Part shown: positions 26,917 to 33,955 of the stretch, piece by piece | How the letters are laid out: each line of letters begins with the position of its first letter | How positions within the stretch are numbered: the stretch's first letter is position 1 | DNA from: Sphingomonadales bacterium | Lineage (GTDB): Bacteria; Pseudomonadota; Alphaproteobacteria; Sphingomonadales; Sphingomonadaceae | Assembly (NCBI GenBank): GCA_009993585.1 | Contig: JAACTG010000124.1 | Span: 1 to 39,410 of the forward strand | DNA length: 39,410 nt | Reading direction: 5' to 3' | Made by a program: the position numbers and the translations under genes | Notes under the pieces: model-generated | The model's input: only the letters and a program-made list of their open reading frames with translations | Databases searched by the model: none | Told to the model about the DNA's origin: nothing

Positions 26917-28183
26917 CTTTGCCCTCGATCGCCGCCGCCTGCTCGGCGGGGCGACGATGGCCGCCGCGGGCCTATCGCTCGGCGCCCCCGCATTATTGCA
27001 CGCGGCGGAAATCGACACGGCGGACCTGTCATCGCTCACCACGAAGGTCGCGCCGATCGGCCGCGATGAGCGCAATGCGCGCATCGCGCGCGCGCAGGCG
27101 CTGATGGCCGCCAACGACATCGCCGCGATCGTCGTCGAGCCGGGGGCCAGCCTCGTCTATTTCACCGGCATACGCTGGTGGCGCAGCGAGCGGCTGACCG
27201 CCGCGGTCATTCCCGCGAGCGGCGATCCGGTCATCGTCACGCCGTTTTTCGAGCGGCCCTCGGTCGCCGAATCGCTCGGCATCGCGGCCGATATCCGCAC
27301 ATGGAACGAGGATGAGAGCCCGACGCAGCTGATCGGCGACGTCCTGACCGAGCGCGGGCTCGACCGGGGGCGGATCGGGATCGAGGAAACGGTGCGCTTC
27401 TTCGCTGCCGACGGACTCGCCCAGGCGCTGCCCAAGGCGTCGCTCGTCGCTGCCGCACCGGTCGTCCGCGGGGTACGGATGCGCAAGACGCCGGCCGAGA
27501 TCGCGTTGATGCAGGCGGCGACCGACGTGACGCTTGCCGCCTATCGCTGGACCGCGCAGCGCATCGCCGAAGGCATGAGCAACCACGACGTGGCCGCGCT
27601 GATGAACGCGGCAACGCGCGCGCTCGGCGGATCGCCCGAATTCTCGCTGATCCTGCTCGGCGAGGCATCGGCCTATCCGCACGGGTCGGGCCAGCCGCAG
27701 GTCGTCCGCAAGGGCGAGGTCGTGCTGATGGACTGCGGCTGCACCGTCGAGGATTACCAGTCCGACGTGTCGCGCAGCTTCGTCTTCGGCGGCGATCCGA
27801 GCGCGCAGCAGCGCAAGGTGTGGAACGAGGTCGCCAAAGGCCAACAGGTCGCGCTCGCCGCAGCCCGGCTGGGTGCGCCCGCGGGCAGCGTCGACGATGC
27901 CGTTCGCCGCTATTACGAATCGCTCGGCTACGGCCCGCGTTATGCCTTGCCCGGCCTGTCGCACCGTACCGGCCACGGCATCGGCATGGAGGGGCACGAG
28001 CCGGTCAACCTGGTCCATGGCGAGACGACGCCGCTCGATATCGGCATGTGCTTTTCGAACGAGCCGGGGCTGTATTTCCCGGGCAGGTTCGGCATCCGGC
28101 TCGAGGACTGTTTCCATATGACCGCGGCGGGGCCGAAATGGTTTTCGACGCCGCCCAAGGATATCTTGGCGCCCTTCGCCTAG
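26903..28183 (+). CDS. M24-family metallopeptidase (Xaa-Pro aminopeptidase-like), Tat-exported
   Basis: A 426-residue pita-bread-fold peptidase. The N-terminus has a twin-arginine signal (DRRRLLGGATMAAAGLSLGAPALLHA), so the folded enzyme is probably exported to the periplasm. A creatinase-like N-terminal domain (about 50-190) precedes the catalytic domain. All five expected dinuclear-metal ligands are present: Asp277, Asp288, His358, Glu387 and Glu401, in MDCGCT, SDVSRSF, TGHGIGMEGHE, NEPGLY and RLEDCF. Members cleave Xaa-Pro bonds or are creatinase/prolidase-like; substrate not predictable. The ATG at 26903 lies inside the end of the GST gene with GGAGG 5 nt upstream; the ATG at 26909 is an alternative. 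Confidence 0.93.
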   Translation: MTMPDFALDRRRLLGGATMAAAGLSLGAPALLHAAEIDTADLSSLTTKVAPIGRDERNARIARAQALMAANDIAAIVVEPGASLVYFTGIRWWRSERLTAAVIPASGDPVIVTPFFERPSVAESLGIAADIRTWNEDESPTQLIGDVLTERGLDRGRIGIEETVRFFAADGLAQALPKASLVAAAPVVRGVRMRKTPAEIALMQAATDVTLAAYRWTAQRIAEGMSNHDVAALMNAATRALGGSPEFSLILLGEASAYPHGSGQPQVVRKGEVVLMDCGCTVEDYQSDVSRSFVFGGDPSAQQRKVWNEVAKGQQVALAAARLGAPAGSVDDAVRRYYESLGYGPRYALPGLSHRTGHGIGMEGHEPVNLVHGETTPLDIGMCFSNEPGLYFPGRFGIRLEDCFHMTAAGPKWFSTPPKDILAPFA

Positions 28184-28211
28184 GCCGGAATTGCGCTGCG
28201 TAAGCAATCGC

Positions 28212-28240
28212 TTGCCGCGTTCCACTGGCGCGCCTAAATC
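28212..28240 (+). promoter_or_regulatory. Promoter of the DAG-kinase-like gene, predicting a leaderless mRNA
   Basis: TTGCCG (28212-28217) and TAAATC (28235-28240) are separated by 17 bp. The -10 box ends 6 nt before the ATG at 28247, so transcription should begin at or next to the start codon. No Shine-Dalgarno precedes this ATG. Confidence 0.6.
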
Positions 28241-28246
28241 GCGACG

Positions 28247-29152
28247 ATGAGTGCAGCGCTGCCCGTCATCGTCAATGCCAGCGGCGGTACTGCGTCGTCG
28301 CTCGGCGATGCGCTCGCCCCGAAGATCGAAGCGGCGTTCGCGAACGTCGGGCTCGCGATCGACATCCACCTCGTCAAAGGCGAGGAACTGCTCGACACGG
28401 TTCGCAAATACGCCGACGCCCCAATTGTGGCGGTCGGCGGGGGCGACGGCAGCCTTGGCGGTGCGGCGGGGATCCTCGCCGAAGCGGGCAGCACGATGGC
28501 GATCCTGCCGCTCGGGACGCGCAATCACCTCGCCAAGCAGCTCGGCCTGCCCGAAGAGCTCGGCGACGTCGCGAGGCTGATTGCAAGCGGCTCGACCGCG
28601 CGCATCGACATCGCGCATGTCGGCAAACGCACCTTCGTCAACAACGCCTCGATCGGCACCTATCCGCAACTTGTCCGGACACGCGACCACAGCAACCTGC
28701 CCAAATGGCTGGCGACGATCCCCGCTGCGTGGTTCGTGCTGCGACGGCACGACCACCAGCAGCTGACGCTCGCCTGGCAGGGCGAGACCCGCGACATCGT
28801 CACGCCGATGCTGTTCATCGGCAACAACCGCTACGAACTCGACGGCGAGCATATCGGCAAGCGAACGTGTATTACCGATGGCGGCCTGTCGATCTACGCG
28901 GTCGCGCGGCGCGGGCGGATGGCGCTGATCGCCTTTGCCATCCGCGCACTGTTCGGCCGCGCCGATGCGCAGCGCGATTTCGATGCGCTGGTCGATACGC
29001 CTGCGCTGATCGTGGCGGGCAATGGCGGCAGCGTCGATGTCGCGCTCGATGGCGAGGTCGAACGGATGAAACTGCCGCTCGAATTCACGATCGCCCCGCG
29101 CGGCCTGTCGGTCGTCGCCGCGCCAGGCGAAGCCGACGGTCCCGCGGACTGA
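28247..29152 (+). CDS. Diacylglycerol kinase catalytic domain protein (LCB5/YegS-like)
   Basis: A 301-residue lipid-kinase-like protein. VAVGGGDGSLGGAAG (62-76) carries the GGGDG nucleotide-binding motif, and ILPLGTRNHLAKQLGLP (86-102) the second DAG-kinase signature (GTxNxxA). Two domains are expected: an alpha/beta nucleotide-binding part and a C-terminal beta-sandwich (from about residue 120), with FVNNASIGTYPQLVRTR and the closing DGE and PLEFTIAPRGLSVV. Members phosphorylate diacylglycerol, sphingosine or related lipids. Sphingomonads make glycosphingolipids, so a sphingoid substrate is conceivable, but nothing here shows it. The promoter indicates a leaderless mRNA; alaS follows 71 bp downstream with its own similar promoter. 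Confidence 0.87.
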   Translation: MSAALPVIVNASGGTASSLGDALAPKIEAAFANVGLAIDIHLVKGEELLDTVRKYADAPIVAVGGGDGSLGGAAGILAEAGSTMAILPLGTRNHLAKQLGLPEELGDVARLIASGSTARIDIAHVGKRTFVNNASIGTYPQLVRTRDHSNLPKWLATIPAAWFVLRRHDHQQLTLAWQGETRDIVTPMLFIGNNRYELDGEHIGKRTCITDGGLSIYAVARRGRMALIAFAIRALFGRADAQRDFDALVDTPALIVAGNGGSVDVALDGEVERMKLPLEFTIAPRGLSVVAAPGEADGPAD

Positions 29153-29188
29153 GCGGACGCGCCGCTTACTATTTGCGGCATTGTCCGC

Positions 29189-29217
29189 TTGCCGCACCGC
29201 AACACGGCCATTAAGTC
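29189..29217 (+). promoter_or_regulatory. alaS promoter, predicting a leaderless mRNA
   Basis: TTGCCG (29189-29194) and TAAGTC (29212-29217) are separated by 17 bp, and the -10 box ends 6 nt before the ATG at 29224. The geometry is identical to that of the preceding gene. Confidence 0.58.
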
Positions 29218-29223
29218 GCGGGG

Positions 29224-31881
29224 ATGACCTCGACCAACGACATTCGCCGCGCCTTCCTCGATTATTTTGCCGGGGCCGGGCACACGCGCGTGCCGTCGGC
29301 GCCGCTGGTGCCGTATAACGACCCCAGCCTGATGTTCGTCAACGCCGGCATGGTGCCGTTCAAGAACGTCTTCACCGGGCTGGAAACGCGTGATTACACG
29401 ACGGCGACGTCGAGCCAGAAATGCGTCCGCGCGGGAGGCAAGCACAACGACCTCGACAATGTCGGTTACACCGCGCGCCATCACACGTTCTTCGAGATGC
29501 TCGGAAATTTCAGCTTCGGCGATTACTTCAAGGAGCAGGCGATCACGCTTGCGTGGACGTTGCTGACCAAGGAATGGGGGATCGATCCCGACCGACTGAC
29601 CGCGACGGTCTATCACACCGACGACGAAGCCTTCGATCTGTGGAAAAGGATCGCCGGCCTGCCCGAGGATCGCATCATCCGCATCGCGACCAGCGACAAT
29701 TTCTGGGCGATGGGCGATAACGGCCCGTGCGGTCCGTGCAGCGAGATCTTCTACGATCACGGCGACCATATCCCCGGCGGTCCCCCGGGATCGCCCGACG
29801 AGGACGGCGACCGCTTCGTCGAGATCTGGAACCTCGTCTTCATGCAGAACGTGCAGGAAGCGGGCGTCGTTATCGGCGACCTGCCGCGTCCGAGCATCGA
29901 CACCGGCATGGGGCTCGAACGCATCGCCGCGGTGCTGCAGGGCGTCCACGACAATTACGACATCGACCTGTTCAGGGCGCTGATCGCCGAGAGTGGCGAG
30001 CTCACCCACACCGCAACCGACGGCGAGCACAAGGCGTCGCACCGGATCATCGCCGACCATTTGCGTTCGACCAGCTTCCTGATCGCCGACGGCGTGCTGC
30101 CGGCGAACGAGGGGCGCGGCTATGTCCTGCGCCGGATCATGCGCCGCGCGATGCGCCACGCGCATATCCTGGGTGCAAAGGACCCGCTGATGCACCGGCT
30201 CGTCCCCAGCCTCGTCGCCGAGATGGGCGGCGCGTTCCCCGAACTCGTCCGGGCGCAGCCGCTGATCGTCGAGACGCTTGAGCGAGAGGAAACGCGTTTC
30301 CGCCAGACGCTCGATAAGGGACTGCACCTGCTCGACGAGGCGACCGCATCGCTCGGCCAGGGTGACACGCTCGCCGGTGCGACCGCGTTCAAGCTCTACG
30401 ACACGTTCGGCTTTCCCTACGACCTCACCGAGGATGCGCTGCGTGCACAGGGCATCGCGGTCGATCGCGCCGGCTTCGATGACGCGATGGCGCAGCAAAA
30501 GGCCGCTGCGCGCGCGGCGTGGAAGGGATCGGGCGACACCGCGTCGGACGATGTCTGGTACGACATCGCCGACAGCGCGGGATCGACCGAGTTCACCGGC
30601 TATGCCGCGACGACGGGCGAGGGCGAAGTCGTCGCGCTGGTCAAGGACGGCGCGAGGGTCGAGAGCGCCATCACCGGCGAGAGCGTAGCGATCGTCACCA
30701 ACCAGACGCCCTTCTATGGCGAGAGCGGCGGGCAGGCGGGCGACAGCGGCGTCGTATCGACCAATGCCGGGCTGCGCGCGACTGTCTCCGACACCGGCAA
30801 GCCGCTGGGCAAGTTGCACACGCATCAGGCGACGATCGAGGCGGGCACGATCAAGGTCGGCGATGTCGTCCGGCTCGATGTCGATGCCGATCGCCGCAGC
30901 CGTGTGCGCGCCAATCACAGTGCGACGCACCTGCTCCACGCCGCGCTGAGGCGCCAGCTCGGCGAGCACGTCACGCAAAAGGGCAGCCTCGTCGCCGACG
31001 ACCGGCTGCGTTTCGACTTCGCCCATCCCAAGGCGCTGAGCGCCGAGGAGATCGCCAGCGTCGAGGCCGAGGTCAACCGCCACATCCGCGAGAACGACGC
31101 GGTGACGACGCGGCTGATGACCCCCGACGACGCGATCGAGGCGGGCGCGATGGCGTTGTTCGGTGAGAAATACGGCGACGAGGTCCGCGTCCTCAGTATG
31201 GGGCGCGACACCGATGCGTCGTGGTCGGTCGAACTGTGCGGCGGGACGCACGTTGCTGCACTCGGCGATATCGCGCTGTTCAAGATCACTGCCGAGAGCG
31301 CGGTGAGTTCGGGCGTGCGGCGGATCGAGGCGCTGACCGGCGAGGCGGCGCGCCTGTATCTGACGCAGCGCGAAGAGGCCCTCAAGGCCGCCGCGGCGAG
31401 CCTCAGGACCGCGCCCGAAGACGTGCCTGCGCGCGTTGCTGCGATGGCCGAGCAGCTCAAGAAGGCCGAGCGCGAACTGGCCGAGGCGAAGAAGGCGCTG
31501 GCGCTTGGTGGCGGGGCAGGGGGCGGCAAGTCCGACGAGGCGCCTGCGCCCGAAATGGTCGGCGACGTCGCGTTCCTCGGCCGCGTCGTCGCCGGTCTCG
31601 ACCCCAAGGGGCTGCGCGGCGCGATCGACGAGATGAAGACGCAGCTCAAATCGGGCGTCGCCGCGCTGGTCGCGGTCAATGACGGCCGTGCGTCGGTCGC
31701 GGTCGGCGTCACCGACGACCTCATCGCCAACATCAGCGCGGTCGACCTCGTCAAGGCGGCGGTCGCTGCATTGGGCGGCCAGGGCGGCGGCGGCCGTCCC
31801 GACATGGCGCAGGGCGGCGGGCCGAATGGGGATAAGGCCCAAGCCGCAATCGACCGGTTGAAAAGCGATCTTGGCCGGTAA
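29224..31881 (+). CDS. alaS: Alanine--tRNA ligase (AlaRS)
   Basis: AlaRS charges tRNA-Ala and edits mischarged Ser/Gly. The 885-residue length is standard (E. coli 876). The class II catalytic domain begins [19 protein letters not shown], continues with [15 protein letters not shown] and [18 protein letters not shown], and has [15 protein letters not shown] as motif 3. The tRNA-recognition helices follow. The editing domain carries [11 protein letters not shown] and, with Cys672, the zinc-binding CGGTH. The C-terminal part contains a coiled coil (about 735-765, [14 protein letters not shown]) and a glycine-rich C-Ala domain ([16 protein letters not shown]). The ATG follows a -10 box by 6 nt with no clear Shine-Dalgarno. 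Confidence 0.98.
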   Translation: MTSTNDIRRAFLDYFAGAGHTRVPSAPLVPYNDPSLMFVNAGMVPFKNVFTGLETRDYTTATSSQKCVRAGGKHNDLDNVGYTARHHTFFEMLGNFSFGDYFKEQAITLAWTLLTKEWGIDPDRLTATVYHTDDEAFDLWKRIAGLPEDRIIRIATSDNFWAMGDNGPCGPCSEIFYDHGDHIPGGPPGSPDEDGDRFVEIWNLVFMQNVQEAGVVIGDLPRPSIDTGMGLERIAAVLQGVHDNYDIDLFRALIAESGELTHTATDGEHKASHRIIADHLRSTSFLIADGVLPANEGRGYVLRRIMRRAMRHAHILGAKDPLMHRLVPSLVAEMGGAFPELVRAQPLIVETLEREETRFRQTLDKGLHLLDEATASLGQGDTLAGATAFKLYDTFGFPYDLTEDALRAQGIAVDRAGFDDAMAQQKAAARAAWKGSGDTASDDVWYDIADSAGSTEFTGYAATTGEGEVVALVKDGARVESAITGESVAIVTNQTPFYGESGGQAGDSGVVSTNAGLRATVSDTGKPLGKLHTHQATIEAGTIKVGDVVRLDVDADRRSRVRANHSATHLLHAALRRQLGEHVTQKGSLVADDRLRFDFAHPKALSAEEIASVEAEVNRHIRENDAVTTRLMTPDDAIEAGAMALFGEKYGDEVRVLSMGRDTDASWSVELCGGTHVAALGDIALFKITAESAVSSGVRRIEALTGEAARLYLTQREEALKAAAASLRTAPEDVPARVAAMAEQLKKAERELAEAKKALALGGGAGGGKSDEAPAPEMVGDVAFLGRVVAGLDPKGLRGAIDEMKTQLKSGVAALVAVNDGRASVAVGVTDDLIANISAVDLVKAAVAALGGQGGGGRPDMAQGGGPNGDKAQAAIDRLKSDLGR

Positions 31882-31938
31882 TCGGCAAACAATGCCTGTC
31901 TTTACCTATGCTTAAATGGAGCGCTGCATAAGGGACCC

Positions 31939-32343
31939 ATGCATCGCTTCATGTATATCAGCACCGCGACGAGCTATAACGACGACAATGAAATGGCGTC
32001 GATTCTGCGCGTATCGCGGCGCAACAACGCGCGCGACGATATTACAGGGTTACTCGTGAAAGGCGGTCCACGATTCCTGCAGGTCCTCGAAGGACCAGAA
32101 CGCGCGGTGCGGGCGACCTATCAACGGATCCTTGCCGATCCGCGGCACAAGGCGGCGGTCGAGCTGATCGACGAACCGTGCGCGGAGCGGCAGTTCGGAG
32201 ACTGGGCGATGGGCTATGAGGTCGGCGGTCTTGCCGGCATCGACAATAATATCCGAGCTGTGGTTGCGAATTTGGTCGATACGATCGCCGACCGCTACCT
32301 CAAGGCGCATTTCACCAGCTTCGCCGAGCTTCACGCGCGCTGA
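31939..32343 (+). CDS. BLUF-domain blue-light sensor protein
   Basis: A 134-residue stand-alone BLUF protein that should bind FAD and sense blue light through a flavin-Tyr-Gln hydrogen-bond switch. The key residues are in place: Tyr6 in FMYIS, Asn30 in RRNNARDDITG, Gln48 in RFLQVLEG, and the Trp89/Met91 pair in GDWAMGYE. There is no EAL, cyclase or DNA-binding domain; only about 35 residues of helix follow the domain (VVANLVDTIADRYLKAHF), probably for dimerisation or partner contact. It therefore signals by protein-protein interaction, with unknown partner. AAGGGA precedes the ATG by 6 nt. It follows alaS by 57 bp and ends 4 bp before the stop of the convergent holin gene. Confidence 0.93.
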   Translation: MHRFMYISTATSYNDDNEMASILRVSRRNNARDDITGLLVKGGPRFLQVLEGPERAVRATYQRILADPRHKAAVELIDEPCAERQFGDWAMGYEVGGLAGIDNNIRAVVANLVDTIADRYLKAHFTSFAELHAR

Positions 32344-32347
32344 GCGC

Positions 32348-32758
32348 TCACTCCACGCCCTTGATCTTTCCCCATTGCCGGGCGACGGTGTAGCCGAGAT
32401 AGCCGGTGCCGAACAAAGCGTACAAGGGTTCGGGAATGCCGGCGAGATAGGCGTTCATGCCGTGGGCGATCGCCATCGCGGTGTCGGGCTGGACCGCGGC
32501 GATCAGGCCCATGGGAATCGCCCACAGCAGCAGCGCGTACATGACATAGAGGAAGCTGGGCCGCGCGCGGCTGGTCCACGGGTCGGCGCTGTTGGCTTCG
32601 GCGACGATCGCCTGCATCCGGACGCTGACCGCCTCAAGCTCTTGCGAGCCCTGGAGCTTGATCAGTTCAAGCTTGGCACGGTCGCGCGCTTGCGGGTCGG
32701 GGATGATCTTGTCGATCAATTGCGCGACGGGGCCGATCAGCCCTTCGATAATTCCCAT
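32348..32758 (-). CDS. Holin of the three-TM gene-transfer-agent release family
   Basis: A 136-residue small membrane protein. The amphipathic start MGIIEGLIGPVAQLIDKIIP, then DPQARDRAKLELIKLQ and a helix rich in Ala/Glu, matches the GTA_holin_3TM family, named for the holin that releases the Rhodobacter gene transfer agent. Hydrophobic segments lie at about 69-92 (FLYVMYALLLWAIPMGLIAAV) and 104-125 (AYLAGIPEPLYALFGTGYLGYT). A holin forms inner-membrane lesions that let an endolysin reach the wall. The ATG at 32758 has AAGGA 7 nt upstream. It lies 68 bp downstream of the muramidase gene on the same strand, so the two form a lysis pair. The open frame continues upstream antisense-like through the muramidase gene; that part is not coding. 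Confidence 0.82.
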   Translation of the reverse strand: MGIIEGLIGPVAQLIDKIIPDPQARDRAKLELIKLQGSQELEAVSVRMQAIVAEANSADPWTSRARPSFLYVMYALLLWAIPMGLIAAVQPDTAMAIAHGMNAYLAGIPEPLYALFGTGYLGYTVARQWGKIKGVE

Positions 32759-32781
32759 TTTCGTTCCTTTCGAGCTTACAA

Positions 32782-32817
32782 GTTCACGGGGTTCACACCG
32801 TCCAGGGACAGGTTCAC
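32782..32817. repeat. Cluster of GTTCAC motifs between muramidase and holin
   Basis: Three direct copies of GTTCAC lie at 32782, 32791 and 32812 in the 68-bp gap, the outer two followed by GGG. Inverted copies (GTGAAC) occur past the tRNA at 33624, 33656 and 33770, and one forward copy at 33592. The surrounding bases can also form an imperfect hairpin. The function is unknown. Confidence 0.5.
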
Positions 32818-32826
32818 GGGTGTGAC

Positions 32827-33366
32827 CTATCCGATCCGGTTCGCGAGCCAGCCGTAGAGGAATGCCTCGTTGGCGGGGCGGCGCTCGGCCAGATCGATGT
32901 AACGGGCGCCCTGCAGCGCCTCGATCGCCTTCATGAGCACAGTCTCGCCCGACGCGCCGCGCACGGTGAGGAAGGCTTGGAGTGCCGCGAGCGTGCGCGG
33001 GCCGATGACGCGGTCGACCGCGAGGTCGCGATAGTCGCGGCCCTGGCGGTTGAGCGCGTTCAGTGCGCGCTGGAGGAAGCCGCTGGCGACGCCGACCCCC
33101 ATGTTGACCCCGGTGTCGAACAGCTCCGCGGCAATTGCGGGTGCAAGCCGCGCCACCTTCTCGAAACCCGGACGCAGCCAGTAGATGCGGCGATAGATCG
33201 CGACCGCCTCGGCGCGTGGAAAGCTGCGCATATCGCCGAGATAGCCGTGCTGCCGTGCCACCGCCTCGGTAACGCCATATCGGGTGGCGCCGCCGGCATC
33301 GCGCGCGTCGTTGACGAAGCCGCCTTCGCGATCGATCACTTCGTCGACCAATTGTTCGAAAATCAT
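32827..33366 (-). CDS. GH108 N-acetylmuramidase (endolysin) with peptidoglycan-binding domain
   Basis: The 179-residue protein begins IFEQLVDEVIDREGGFVND, where Glu14 in the REGG motif is the catalytic residue of GH108 muramidases. ARDAGGATRYGVT and RRIYWLRP continue the domain to about residue 95 (AAELFDTGVNMGVG). A PG_binding_3-like domain fills the C-terminal half (GFLQRALNALNRQGRDY...VDRVIGPRTLAALQAFL). It has no signal peptide, so it needs the holin to reach the wall. The ATG at 33366 has GGGAGG 5 nt upstream. A LexA-type box lies 22 nt before it. The GH108 plus holin arrangement is that of GTA and phage lysis cassettes; no other phage gene is present. Confidence 0.92.
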   Translation of the reverse strand: MIFEQLVDEVIDREGGFVNDARDAGGATRYGVTEAVARQHGYLGDMRSFPRAEAVAIYRRIYWLRPGFEKVARLAPAIAAELFDTGVNMGVGVASGFLQRALNALNRQGRDYRDLAVDRVIGPRTLAALQAFLTVRGASGETVLMKAIEALQGARYIDLAERRPANEAFLYGWLANRIG

Positions 33367-33388
33367 CCTGTCCTCCCGAGTCGAGATG

Positions 33389-33403
33389 GAACATAAGCAG
33401 AAC
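33389..33403 (-). promoter_or_regulatory. LexA (SOS)-type box upstream of the lysis module
   Basis: On the plus strand GAAC at 33389-33392 and GAAC at 33400-33403 are separated by exactly 7 bp; read in the direction of the muramidase gene this is GTTC-N7-GTTC, as at recA. It lies 22 nt before the muramidase ATG. The core is also part of a direct repeat, GAACATAA-GCA-GAACATAA. No confident -35/-10 pair was found around it. Confidence 0.7.
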
Positions 33404-33473
33404 ATAAACCGGTAGGACAGCGGTTTTGCGGTTGCGCACGCACACTGCGCCGGCGCCGCCGCCTCATGCCCCC

Positions 33474-33502
33474 TTGCACTGGTCGCGCCACTTGCCTAAA
33501 GG
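33474..33502 (+). promoter_or_regulatory. Promoter of tRNA-Pro
   Basis: TTGCAC (33474-33479) and TAAAGG (33497-33502) are separated by 17 bp, and the -10 box ends 12 bp before the mature tRNA. Confidence 0.65.
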
Positions 33503-33514
33503 CCCGCACTCGGT

Positions 33515-33591
33515 CGGGACGTAGCGCAGCCTGGTAGCGCATCACACTGGGGGTGTGGGGGTCGGAGGTTCGAATCCTCTCGTCCCGACCA
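33515..33591 (+). tRNA. tRNA-Pro, anticodon GGG
   Basis: The 77-nt gene folds as a cloverleaf: acceptor arms CGGGACG and CGTCCCG, D-arm with GCGCAGCCTGGTAGCGC, anticodon stem TCACA/TGTGG with loop CTGGGGG (anticodon GGG, reading CCC and CCU), and TPsiC arm GGAGG-TTCGAAT-CCTCT. The 3' CCA is encoded at 33589-33591. It has a promoter directly upstream and a Rho-independent terminator directly downstream, so it is transcribed on its own. It is divergent from the lysis module, 148 bp from the muramidase start; tRNA genes are common phage integration sites, but no second copy of the tRNA 3' end was noticed. Confidence 0.97.
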
Positions 33592-33602
33592 GTTCACAAC
33601 AG

Positions 33603-33623
33603 CCGTCCGGGGGACGGTTTTTT
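33603..33623 (+). terminator. Rho-independent terminator of tRNA-Pro
   Basis: CCGTCC (33603-33608) and GGACGG (33612-33617) form a 6-bp GC-rich stem with a GGG loop, followed by six T (33618-33623). An outer inverted repeat, AGTTCACAA (33591-33599) with TTGTGAACT (33622-33630), encloses it. Confidence 0.9.
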
Positions 33624-33670
33624 GTGAACTCCCGCAGGCGCGTAGCGCCGCAGGGGTGAACGGCCGGACA

Positions 33671-33691
33671 GAAAAGTCCGGCGGACTTTTC
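33671..33691. terminator. Palindrome with A/T flanks, possible bidirectional terminator
   Basis: GAAAAGTCC (33671-33679) and GGACTTTTC (33683-33691) form a perfect 9-bp stem around GGC. The A run on one side and T run on the other would allow termination in both directions. It lies 47 bp past the tRNA terminator. Confidence 0.5.
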
Positions 33692-33832
33692 TTCGTCGAA
33701 ACTCCTGGCGCGCAAAGCAAGCGCTATCGATCGCCAAAAGCCATCGCGCCCATCCGACTGATGCTTTGCGTGAACTCGCGAGGGGAGGTCGCTGACGGGG
33801 CGAGGCAGGGTCGCCATTCCCCGCTATTGAAG

Positions 33833-33861
33833 TTGCCCGGCCCGTAACCATCTGCTAGTCG
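33833..33861 (+). promoter_or_regulatory. Predicted promoter of the yajC-secD-secF operon
   Basis: TTGCCC (33833-33838) and TAGTCG (33856-33861) are separated by 17 bp, 94 bp before the yajC ATG. Confidence 0.45.
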
Positions 33862-33955
33862 CGCGGCGACGTCGGGGCAGTCGGTTCCGACCGGCCTCGC
33901 GCGAAGCTTTTCCGCGCGTCCTGCGCCATATGACATCTGGAAGCGAACACCGTTC

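Larger units (their letters stand above)
33592..33955. other. Intergenic region between tRNA-Pro and yajC
   Basis: This 364-bp stretch has no convincing gene. It holds the tRNA terminator (33603-33623), a second strong palindrome (33671-33691), three copies of GTGAAC and, at 33833-33861, a predicted yajC promoter. Reading frames through it, including antisense ones that translate tRNA sequence, look spurious. Confidence 0.7.

Noticed and set aside
27029-29197. 722-codon minus-strand frame across the M24 and DAG-kinase-like genes
   Set aside because: It spans two real plus-strand genes and the gap between them and shows no protein-family features.
28894-31842. 982-codon open frame antisense to alaS
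   Set aside because: It is a shadow of the GC-rich codon pattern of alaS; its sequence is Arg/Asp/Ala-rich without domain features, while the plus strand encodes full AlaRS.
32759-33445. Upstream extension of the holin frame through the muramidase gene
   Set aside because: It runs in another frame over the GH108 gene on the same strand and has no family similarity; the holin has its own ribosome binding site and ATG.
33515-33591. tRNA-Pro as an occupied phage attachment site
   Set aside because: No second copy of the tRNA 3' end and no integrase were seen nearby, so an integrated element cannot be supported.
33496-33720. Minus-strand reading frame encoding SNLRPPHPQ-type sequence
   Set aside because: This is the well-known false translation of a tRNA-Pro gene and its flank; the tRNA on the plus strand explains it.
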